Positions 24,901-32,034 of a stretch of DNA of 64,000 nt are shown piece by piece. Below the pieces are notes generated by a model. That model was given only the letters and a program-made list of their open reading frames with translations, had not been told where the DNA came from and ran no database searches. The stretch lies in the NCBI GenBank assembly GCA_038257845.1, contig JBBSQL010000010.1, positions 1 through 64,000 of the forward strand, given 5' to 3'. The DNA comes from JAFDXJ01 sp038257845 (GTDB lineage: Bacteria > Bacteroidota > Bacteroidia > Chitinophagales > Chitinophagaceae). Position 1 is the first letter of the stretch; each line of letters begins with the position of its first letter. The position numbers and the translations under genes are program-made.

Positions 24901-25094
24901 GGATTTACTAATTCTATTTAGTTAGATGAAACAAAAGTACAGTAAACGAACAAATAGTTGAGATTAAGATTCATAGCTCATCAGAGAATTTTCAGCCCGG
25001 AACTAGAGCACAATAGCGAACAAAAAGTTGATGGAATGCACGTCAGCCCAAGCTCTCGCCAATGCGATGTAAGCAGTAGTGGAGTTGTGGTCAA

Positions 25095-25487
25095 TTATTT
25101 TCCATGAATTATTTTTAAAACTCTACAATTTCTGTCGTCCATTATTATTAAAAATGTCCCTCCTTTCCAACCTTTTGGTAATGTTCCTGTCAAAACCCAA
25201 TAGTTGTCAATATGATAGATTTCATAAGGCTTTTGTTTGATGATATTTTTCTCGCCATAAATCCCGAACAAAATTGGTTCTGCTACGGCAACTGCTGTAG
25301 AACTGTCTTTTAGGATAACTGTTTTATTGTTGATTACATTATTAGTTTTATTATCCTTCAGTGTAGATGTAAGTTCGCTTTTTGCATACTCTTTACCAAG
25401 AATTATTCGGTCTGAATTTGTCTGTCCGAAAGACGCAAGGCAGAGAGTTAATGCGCTTAGTCCAAATAGAAATTTTAAATATTTCAT
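25095..25487 (-). CDS. Secreted NTF2-fold immunity-like protein, cassette cargo
   Basis: This protein of about 130 residues starts at the ATG at 25487; a TTG two codons upstream is weaker. A signal peptide (KYLKFLFGLSALTLCLASFG) is followed by a compact domain. The second half, AVAEPILFGIYGEKNIIKQK then DNYWVLTGTLPKGWKGGTFL and a closing strand ending IIHGK, resembles the NTF2-fold immunity / YbbC-YhhH-like family linked to polymorphic toxin systems. No toxin gene is adjacent, so it would be an orphan immunity protein, a frequent kind of mobile cassette cargo. The family call is from memory of the pattern. The cassette's ends (25622-25631 and 25069-25078) match over 10 bases. Confidence 0.6.
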   Translation of the reverse strand: MKYLKFLFGLSALTLCLASFGQTNSDRIILGKEYAKSELTSTLKDNKTNNVINNKTVILKDSSTAVAVAEPILFGIYGEKNIIKQKPYEIYHIDNYWVLTGTLPKGWKGGTFLIIMDDRNCRVLKIIHGK

Positions 25488-25621
25488 AATCAAGAAGTTT
25501 TCTAAATATGTGATTAAATTTTAAATTTTGATATTAAAGAACTGGTCAGCATTTTATAGTTTGTAAGGTCTTTAAAGATTATTTGATTCGCTGACTGATT
25601 AAAGTGCAGGGTCTGTTCCAT

Positions 25622-25631
25622 TACTGCTTAC
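25622..25631. repeat. Outermost cassette boundary core
   Basis: TACTGCTTAC here is the exact reverse complement of GTAAGCAGTA at 25069-25078 in site G, so it marks the first base end of the immunity-like cassette. It lies 129 bp from that gene's start codon. Just beyond it (25660-25672) is ACGTTACCTAAC, which resembles the core-proximal ACGTTRG context of the other sites. No inverted partner arm was found upstream, so this could be an attI-like or a decayed site. Confidence 0.6.
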
Positions 25632-25765
25632 ACGCAAATTTATGTTATAAGACGTTACCTAACAAAAAAAATCGTACCTGAAAATCAAGCATTTATCGTT
25701 ATACATTTTTAATTGTTGTTAGTACAATCCAATCGCAAATTATTTATAATATGTTCCTTCTTCAA

Positions 25766-26409
25766 CTACCAGTCTATATCTTCTTTTTCCCATAAATCAT
25801 CAAACGGACTTTTGATGTTTACTAACTTTTCTTTGCTTACATGCAAATAGCGTTCAGTAGTTTTTATATTAAAATGAACCAGTAAATCTTTTATATATTT
25901 TATATCTGTTCCCTTATCTAAGAGATGCGTGGCAAAGCTATGGCGCAGGCTATGGATGCCTACCTCTTTTTTGATGCCAGCTTTGTTTTTAGCATTTGTG
26001 AATATTTGCTGTATTGTTCGTGTGGGATAAGCTAAAAAAGTTTGCTCAGATTCAAATAAATATTCATTTGGCTTAGGCGAATATTCTGTTAGGTAATTCC
26101 TTAAAATGTCCAGGAGTATGGGGCTAAGGTTTACGTAACGGTCTTTTTTGCCTTTGGCCCGTTCAATAAATATCTGCATCCGCTGACTGTCGATATGCGC
26201 TATTTTTAAATTCGCCACTTCACTCACCCGCAAGCCGGCACTATATGCTGTGAATAACATGGCCTTGTGTTTTTTGTTCGTTAATGCATTGAAGAGCTTT
26301 TTTAATTCTATTTCATTTAATAATTTGGGAAGCAATAAAGGTTTTTTTGGCCGGGGTATTTCAAAAAACATTTTCTCTTTATTCAAAATCTGTTCATAAT
26401 AAAATTTGA
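25766..26409 (-). pseudogene. Tyrosine recombinase, C-terminal (catalytic) fragment
   Basis: This is the catalytic half of a tyrosine recombinase whose gene is interrupted at 26410. In frame from the junction it reads KFYYEQILNKEKMFFEIP and then the catalytic domain: AGLRVSEVANLKIAHI (Arg), RAKGKKDRYVNL (Lys), GIHSLRHSFATHLLDKGT (HxxR) and TTERYLHVSKEKL (Tyr). The second conserved His region reads LLVHFN rather than LLGH. It ends in KSPFDDLWEKE. The only start inside is a TTG at 26386, which overlaps the stop of the GIY-YIG frame. It lacks the extra segment between catalytic boxes II and III that marks integron integrases. The stop is 135 bp from the outermost cassette boundary. Confidence 0.8.
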
Positions 26410-26670
26410 CCCCGTAGGATTAAAAAAATTGGACATTCTATTTCTTAAATAAATTTTTCCATTTCCGGATTTCAAGTATTTCTCTCTTCTGAGTGCATCT
26501 TTCTGATTAAGACAACCTTCCCAATAAATAAGTTTTAATGGTCGGCGGTTCTTTGTAGATATAACTCTTCCATCATTATGAAACAATAACCTTTTTGTTA
26601 TATCCGAAGTATATCCGGTATAAAAATTATTATCTTTTTCACTTATTAAAACATACACATAATAATACAT
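26383..26670 (-). CDS. GIY-YIG nuclease of a small inserted element
   Basis: This 95-residue single-domain GIY-YIG endonuclease is of the UPF0213/YhbQ size class. The opening YYYVYVLISEKDNNFYTGYT supplies the two tyrosine strands (YVY and YTG in place of GIY and YIG). The helix DITKRLLFHNDG carries the conserved Arg, and the segment QKDALRREKYLKSG provides the Glu. The last residues (GSNFIMNRF) are encoded outside the element, in the recombinase gene it interrupts, so the C-terminus is chimeric. The stop overlaps a TTG start for the downstream recombinase fragment (TTGA). It is probably a nicking or cleaving enzyme that helps its own DNA spread. Confidence 0.85.
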   Translation of the reverse strand: MYYYVYVLISEKDNNFYTGYTSDITKRLLFHNDGRVISTKNRRPLKLIYWEGCLNQKDALRREKYLKSGNGKIYLRNRMSNFFNPTGSNFIMNRF

Positions 26671-26695
26671 CTTCTTATTTTTTAATCCAACGGGG
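26410..26695 (-). mobile_element. 286-bp GIY-YIG element with terminal inverted repeats
   Basis: The left end CCCCGTAGGATTAAAAAA (26410-26427) and the reverse complement of the right end, CCCCGTTGGATTAAAAAA (26678-26695), match at 17 of 18 positions. The GIY-YIG frame fills nearly all of the space between. On the minus strand, deleting 26410-26695 joins the two recombinase pieces in frame as HSRI then IKFYYEQILNKEK. The ends therefore coincide with the mobile unit, with no obvious target duplication. The end sequence TTTAATCCTACGGGG resembles a tRNA T-arm. Confidence 0.75.
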
Positions 26696-27260
26696 TTATC
26701 CTGCTATGCACCGTATTTTCTTTTAGTTTTAAATCATGAATGCAATACAAAATATACCGCTGCAACTGGGCAGGTGTAATATCTTTTGCCGCATTATTCT
26801 TTATAGTTTGTAAATAGATTTGAAATTCATTGCAATACGTGCGAACCGTACTTGAACTGTAACCTTTCAATATTAAACGATTTTTATATTCAGCAAATGC
26901 ATGCTGATTTTCTTTGCTTATGACGATACTTTTTTTTGTTGTGTGCGCATTTTTTAATTGAGCAGGTATTGGTGCGCTCGGCTTTTGTGTTTTAATAAAT
27001 GGTTGTGCTGGATGGCTTTTCTTTTCTGATAAATATGCTTTCAACGCATCAGTTTTTACAACTGCTTTTCCTTTTAATGTATGAGCAAGTTGCTGATAAT
27101 TATTTTCGGATAATGGAGTATACCAGCATTGATGTGTCCTGCTCCAACGGGCATTTAATTCTTTTTGAAGAAAGTTTTGTATCATTAAATTTTTTGGAAA
27201 ATATATACCAATACATGCCTGGTTTTTATGCAACAATGATTTTAAAAAAATAACTTCCAT
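26696..27260 (-). pseudogene. Tyrosine recombinase, N-terminal fragment
   Basis: This is the N-terminal part of the interrupted recombinase. From the ATG at 27260 (MEVIFLKSLLHKNQACIGIY) it has the small amino-terminal domain common in Bacteroidota recombinases (ELNARWSRTHQCWYTPLSEN). A linker and then the SAM-like core-binding domain follow (FAEYKNRLILKGYSSSTVRTY, KENTVHSRI). Translation runs four codons into the GIY-YIG element (TPLD) and stops, so this piece alone has no catalytic residues. It could still bind DNA. Before insertion the full protein would have had about 400 residues. Confidence 0.8.
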
Positions 27261-27590
27261 AAATTATAAATGTTTCGTTTGCCCGGTATAAAATTCAGTT
27301 GAGAATAAAAAATTTCCCATCTTTCTTGCATGCTTCCGCCCCCTGAGTCACAGTGAAAGAGGGCATTTTATTCACCAATATAAAGACTTTTTTACTGGTT
27401 GACTGCATGTTTCGAGAAAAATATTTTTCCGTCATTCCTGCATATTGTGCGATTAACATTTCTCTATCTTAAAAAAAACTTAAAACCTTTTTTGCAAACC
27501 CTGCGTAAATCTATAGGAAGCCCTCAAAGGTTTCAGGACTGATCACCCTTTTTTACAACACTATTTTCTTTAACAACAAAACATTTACAC
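27261..27590. other. Intergenic region, 330 bp, between divergent genes
   Basis: This lies between the minus-strand recombinase and the plus-strand DUF4331 operon and must hold promoters for both directions. The sequence is AT-rich near the DUF4331 start. No repeat, hairpin or small gene was identified. It marks the upper edge of the accessory region. Confidence 0.5.
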
Positions 27591-29669
27591 ATGCTACAAT
27601 TGAAACTTAGAAAGTGGCGGCTACCTGCCGTTACAGCTTTGTTTGCATCAGCAGTCGTTCTTATGTCATCCAGCCATCGTGAGGCACCGATGATTTCCAA
27701 TGACCCGCTCGCAGACAATACCGATGTATATGCCTTCCGTTGTCCTGATAAACCGGGCAATATCTGCATCATCGCGAATTACATTCCGGGACAACTGCCT
27801 TTCGGCGGCCCTAACTATTATCATTTCGGTGAAAACATCCGTTATGAAATTCACATTGACAATGATATCAATACCGCCGGTGATGATATCGTTTACCGTT
27901 TTACTTTTCACCAAACAAATGAAGATCCAACTACTTTTTTCAACATCAGGCTGGGAAAAGAAAATTTGAAGACTACCTATACAATGGAAAAAAGTACAGA
28001 TGGCGGACAGTCTTTTCAAACCGTGCTGAGCAATGGTTACGTGCCTCCATATAATATTGGCGAACGTTCTATTACGTCGAGTACAGGTTTGGGCGCTTCT
28101 TCTTATGAGCAGTTGTTCAACAATGGAATTCTTACTGCAAGCTCCGGAGAAAAAGTTTTCTGCGGTCCTGTAGATGATCCTTTCTATGTGGATCTTGGCG
28201 GTATCTTCGATCTTGGTGATGCACCACGTCAAACAACACCTTCTTCTGATGGACTTGCCTGCAAAAACGTTTCAACAATTGCATTACAAATTCCAATCAA
28301 TGAATTACAAAAAGACCATAAGTCTGCTGCGAAAGCAACAACGATTTTGGATCCTGATTTTGTAATTGGTGTGTGGGCTTCTGCAAGTCGTCAGAGCATG
28401 CGCGTATTAAATGGCGATGGTACAGAAACTAATTCAGGCAACTGGGTGCAGGTTTCCCGTCTCGGAATGCCATTGACCAACGAAGCAGTTATTCCAATTG
28501 GTTATAAAGACAAATGGAATTCTATGACTCCGTATGAAGACCTTGCAAACCTGGCAACTTTTGGAAATTTTTTCTACAATCCTGAATTGGCTTTATACAT
28601 GGATGATGCTCAATTTGGAACAGCAATTCCTGCTTTACAAAAACTGCGCATTCAGAAAAATTCATTGGGTGCTTATGGTTTTGGAAATGGACAGGATGGT
28701 TTGTATGCTTTAAAAGGTACAGCCGCTGTTGAAGGAACTGCTTTGGCAGAAGATGCTTTCGGCGGTTTATTATTACCTGGCCCTGCATCTCCAAGATCTG
28801 TTGATCTCTGGCCTATATTCCATACAGGTGTTCCAAACCTCGCGCCATACCAATTGGCCACCGGTAAAAATGGTAATCCATTGGCTGTAGGTAAACCATT
28901 TATTAATAATTTTCTTCCAAATGGTGGTGATATGCTGCGTTTAAATATGGCAGTTCCGCCAACACAAAGGGATAATAAAGATTTTAATCCCGATGGTTTA
29001 ATACGTGCAGCAGTATTGGGTTTGCTGGATCCGCGGTTTAATAAAAATACCGATATCCAAAACATTCCAAATATGGATGGCTTCCCGAACGGACGTCGCC
29101 TGGAAGATGATGTTACACGTATAGAATTGCAGGCAGTTGCCGGCGTAGCGCTTGCTGCGATTGGTCTTCCTTACGATGATTTTAAAGGAAACCTGGTAAC
29201 TCCTCAGTTGCTGAAAGTATTGATTTATCATACTGGTGTAAATAAAAATGATACAGCTTTCAGAACATCATTCCCTTATGAGCAATTGCCATGGAGTGGT
29301 ACAAGCCCAACTTGCGGTTGCAATGTTGCCCAGCAAAATAATCCGGGTGATGATGCATTACCTGCTCAAAATTTCTCCAACACAATTACAGGATCTGAAG
29401 TAAGTGCGCCATCATTCGTGGCATCCGCTTCACCAAATCCTTTTGTGTCCAGCAGTACTATAAAATATCGCATTGAAACTTCATCAGCAGTACAGATTAA
29501 TGTATTGGATGTAAACGGAAAAGTGATCACTACATTAGTGCAGGGAAATCAAAAAGCAGGAACATACACTGTCAATTGGAATTCAGGAAATGCGGCACAT
29601 GGTATTTATTATATCAATGCTGTCATCAATGGACAACTTACACAGAGTTTGAAAATTGCTAAACAATAA
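27591..29669 (+). CDS. DUF4331-family exported protein with T9SS sorting domain
   Basis: This 692-residue exported protein has a signal peptide at residues 1-28 (LPAVTALFASAVVLMSSS). The DUF4331 domain begins at once with SSHREAPMISNDPLADNTDV and continues with YHFGENIRYEIHIDNDINT and FTFHQTNEDPTTFFN to about residue 590. The last 75 residues form a T9SS type A sorting domain (SASPNPFVSSSTIKYRIE, DVNGKVITTLVQG). DUF4331 proteins have no proven function that I know. The domain order points to a large beta-rich surface or secreted protein. It heads an operon with a TPR protein and an HupE-like protein, a grouping that I believe recurs in Bacteroidota. Confidence 0.88.
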   Translation: MLQLKLRKWRLPAVTALFASAVVLMSSSHREAPMISNDPLADNTDVYAFRCPDKPGNICIIANYIPGQLPFGGPNYYHFGENIRYEIHIDNDINTAGDDIVYRFTFHQTNEDPTTFFNIRLGKENLKTTYTMEKSTDGGQSFQTVLSNGYVPPYNIGERSITSSTGLGASSYEQLFNNGILTASSGEKVFCGPVDDPFYVDLGGIFDLGDAPRQTTPSSDGLACKNVSTIALQIPINELQKDHKSAAKATTILDPDFVIGVWASASRQSMRVLNGDGTETNSGNWVQVSRLGMPLTNEAVIPIGYKDKWNSMTPYEDLANLATFGNFFYNPELALYMDDAQFGTAIPALQKLRIQKNSLGAYGFGNGQDGLYALKGTAAVEGTALAEDAFGGLLLPGPASPRSVDLWPIFHTGVPNLAPYQLATGKNGNPLAVGKPFINNFLPNGGDMLRLNMAVPPTQRDNKDFNPDGLIRAAVLGLLDPRFNKNTDIQNIPNMDGFPNGRRLEDDVTRIELQAVAGVALAAIGLPYDDFKGNLVTPQLLKVLIYHTGVNKNDTAFRTSFPYEQLPWSGTSPTCGCNVAQQNNPGDDALPAQNFSNTITGSEVSAPSFVASASPNPFVSSSTIKYRIETSSAVQINVLDVNGKVITTLVQGNQKAGTYTVNWNSGNAAHGIYYINAVINGQLTQSLKIAKQ

Positions 29670-29754
29670 AAATGAAAATTGCGGGCCACCCAAAACATGG
29701 ACTGGCCTGCATTTTTTATCATACCGGGAAGAAATTTCCCAAAAATTTATTTCG

Positions 29755-31101
29755 ATGAAAAAGAAAAATATTTACATAGTCTTAGTGATTGTTTTCGCGG
29801 CTTCTGTTGCTGCAATTATTTACAATTATTCTGTAAAAAATAAAACGACGAATCCTGAAACCTATGCATTTTTACCACGCACAGGTGAAGCCGCTAAAAG
29901 TCCTGAATATCAAAAAGTAAAAGAAGATTCGTATAAACTTTTTGCAAAATTAAAAGCAGATCCCAATGATAGTAAATCGCTGGCATCGCTTGCTACAATG
30001 TATATCCGCGAAGCACGCGTGACGGCTAATTATGCGTACTATGATAAAGCAGCATTGGCAACTATTAATAAGGCTCTGAATATAAATCCACAGGATTTTG
30101 AAGCGCTCACTTTGCAATCATTGGTGTATTTGTCACAACATCATTTCCAGGATGGATTGTCCATTGCTGAAAAAGCAAAAGCGATTAATCCATATAATTC
30201 ATTTGTCTATGGTTTATGTGTGGATGGAAATGTAGAAACCGGAAATTATAAAGAAGCCGTATCAAATGCTGACCAGATGCTGACTATCCGACCGGACATG
30301 CGCTCTTATGCAAGAGCATCTTACCTGCGTGAAATTTATGGCGATTATCCTGGTGCAATAAAAGCCATGCAAATGGCAGTGGAAGCTGGTTCACCCGGCG
30401 ATGAAGGCACAGAATGGTCACGCGTAGAATTGGGCCAGTTGTATGAAAATACGGGCGATATGCTCAATGCTAAAATGCATTATAGTATTGCACTGGAACG
30501 CAGGCCCGGATACCCTTACGCCCTTGCAGGCTTAGCGCGTATCGCTGCCTCAGAAAAAAATTATGGCCAGGCAATGAATTATTACAAACAAGCAGATACT
30601 GCCGTTACAGATTTTAAAATAAAAGATGGCATGGTGAATTTATATATGGAAATGGGTGAGCCACAAAATGCCATTTCTTTAGAGAAAAAAATTATTGAAG
30701 CAATGACCAAAGAATCTCAAAGCGCCAACAATGATCAGAATATCGGGCACTATGTGGATAAGGAACTTGCGTATGCTTACCTCAAAATAAATGATTATGA
30801 CAATGCACTTTCACATGCATTACTTGAATATAACCGCCGCCCGGATAACATTGATGTGAACGAATGTGTGGCCTGGGTATATTTTTCCAAAGGGGATTAT
30901 GAAAAAGCATTGCCATATATCAAAGTGGCTTTGAAAACAAATTCTAAAAACCCGGTATTGCTTTGTCGCGCTGGATTGATTTATGCAAAGGCAGGGGAGA
31001 AGTCACTGGCTAAAACTGTGTTGCAGCAAGGACTTCAGACAAATGCAAACATAGAACCATTATTGCGCAATCAAAGTACAACTACTTTACAATCATTATA
31101 A
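29755..31101 (+). CDS. Membrane-anchored TPR protein
   Basis: The ATG at 29755 (MKKKNIYIVLVIVFAASVAA) gives a 448-residue protein with an N-terminal membrane anchor. A longer frame upstream overlaps the DUF4331 stop and lacks sense. The rest is TPR repeats: ALATINKALNINPQDFEALT, GLSIAEKAKAINPYNSFVYG, ALAGLARIAASEKNYGQAMN, ALPYIKVALKTNSKNPVLLC. It probably sits in the periplasm or on the cytoplasmic face as a scaffold for the DUF4331 and HupE-like products. The gaps to its neighbours are about 85 and 30 bp, consistent with one transcript. Confidence 0.8.
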   Translation: MKKKNIYIVLVIVFAASVAAIIYNYSVKNKTTNPETYAFLPRTGEAAKSPEYQKVKEDSYKLFAKLKADPNDSKSLASLATMYIREARVTANYAYYDKAALATINKALNINPQDFEALTLQSLVYLSQHHFQDGLSIAEKAKAINPYNSFVYGLCVDGNVETGNYKEAVSNADQMLTIRPDMRSYARASYLREIYGDYPGAIKAMQMAVEAGSPGDEGTEWSRVELGQLYENTGDMLNAKMHYSIALERRPGYPYALAGLARIAASEKNYGQAMNYYKQADTAVTDFKIKDGMVNLYMEMGEPQNAISLEKKIIEAMTKESQSANNDQNIGHYVDKELAYAYLKINDYDNALSHALLEYNRRPDNIDVNECVAWVYFSKGDYEKALPYIKVALKTNSKNPVLLCRAGLIYAKAGEKSLAKTVLQQGLQTNANIEPLLRNQSTTTLQSL

Positions 31102-31132
31102 TTTTTATATTGAAATTAAAATTTTAAAAAAA

Positions 31133-31813
31133 GTGCAACCAATTTTTTCCCATAAAAACAGTGTACGATGCATAGCCGGTATCATCATTTTAATGCTGGC
31201 TGCATTACCTGTTTTTGCGCACCCAATTAATATTTCCATGGAGCGCGCACCGACAGGCAGTGTTGTTTGGTTTTATTTTAAAATGGGCGTTACGCATATC
31301 ATACCTTATGGTTTTGATCATATTCTTTTTGTGACGAGTTTATGTTTATTGAGCAATAAAATCAAAACTATTCTCTGGCAGGCATCTGCATTTACGGTTG
31401 CTCATTCTATTGCACTTGCATTAAGTATGAAAGGAATTATAGTAGCGCCCGGTGCGGTTGTGGAGCCGCTGATCTCTTTATCCATCGTATTTGTAGCGAT
31501 TGAAAACATTTTGCTCAGTGAATTAAAACCCTGGCGGATATTAATTGTTTTCTTTTTTGGCCTTGTTCATGGCCTGGGCTTTGCCTCAGCTTTAAGTGAA
31601 GTAGGTATTCCGCGAAATAATTTTTTTACATCCATTCTTGCATTTAATCTTGGTGTAGAAATTGGGCAGATAGGCATCATATTATTGGTATTTGGTTTGT
31701 TCATTTTGCCATTGGGAAAACGGCCCGGGTTCAAAAATAAATTTGTTTATCCCTTGTCCATTCTCATCGCCATCATCGCATCCTATTGGACCGTGGAGCG
31801 GTTGATGAATTAA
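31133..31813 (+). CDS. HupE/UreJ-family membrane protein
   Basis: This 226-residue membrane protein begins at a GTG (31133), since no ATG precedes the signal-like segment (CIAGIIILMLAALPVFAHP). The family pattern is clear: FKMGVTHIIPYGFDHILFVT with the conserved His and Asp, ASAFTVAHSIALALS, and FGLVHGLGFASALSEVG. Six to seven membrane spans are visible. Known members are linked to nickel or other divalent-metal uptake for hydrogenase or urease. Here no such enzyme is nearby, and the partner genes are DUF4331 and TPR, so the metal role is only an inference. Confidence 0.87.
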   Translation: MQPIFSHKNSVRCIAGIIILMLAALPVFAHPINISMERAPTGSVVWFYFKMGVTHIIPYGFDHILFVTSLCLLSNKIKTILWQASAFTVAHSIALALSMKGIIVAPGAVVEPLISLSIVFVAIENILLSELKPWRILIVFFFGLVHGLGFASALSEVGIPRNNFFTSILAFNLGVEIGQIGIILLVFGLFILPLGKRPGFKNKFVYPLSILIAIIASYWTVERLMN

Positions 31814-31843
31814 AAATATATTGACAAATATTTATCGAAGCAA

Positions 31844-32012
31844 ATGTTCCGGAGGAACATCATGTGGGTAGAAACAGCATGTTATATAAAACCGCATGTT
31901 CCGGAGGAACGCTTTGTGCCGCAATGATAAAAAACCAGACTTTCAATATTCATGAAAAATATTAGCACTCTTCAATTTCATTAATACATACACAAAACGT
32001 TCCTACGGAACG
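31844..32012. repeat. Three short GTTCC...GGAAC palindromes
   Basis: ATGTTCCGGAGGAACAT (31844-31860), GTTCCGGAGGAAC (31898-31910) and CGTTCCTACGGAACG (31998-32012) lie between the converging HupE-like and DUF2306 genes. They share the GTTCC/GGAAC stem with a three-base loop. They could act as a bidirectional terminator region or belong to a REP-like dispersed family. Confidence 0.6.
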
Positions 32013-32034
32013 AAACCTCAACATCGAATTTCTC

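Larger units (their letters stand above)
23252..24960 (+). mobile_element. IS110-family element (approximate ends)
   Basis: A transposase gene (23527-24900) with about 275 bp of non-coding DNA upstream and about 60 bp downstream lies in the loop of site G. The flanks keep the site's own loop motifs: GAATTTTCAGCCGGAAC at about 23228 and GAATTTTCAGCCCGGAAC at about 24986. IS110 elements have no terminal inverted repeats, so exact ends cannot be read by eye. The long upstream non-coding part is the arrangement of the IS110 group, whose left end encodes the bridge RNA, rather than IS1111, where it lies downstream. Confidence 0.7.
23186..25078. repeat. attC-like site G, split by an IS110-family insertion
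   Basis: The left half has core GGCAGCTTAC (23186-23195), the exact reverse complement of the right core of site F, and arm GCATTGGCGATGGCTTGGGC (23202-23221). The right half has arm GCCCAAGCTCTCGCCAATGC (25046-25065), matching at 18 of 20 positions, and core GTAAGCAGTA (25069-25078), 16 bp from the stop of the immunity-like gene. About 1.7 kb with the IS110 transposase lies between the halves. Without it the site would be near 190-200 bp, as in B, C, E and F. Confidence 0.82.
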
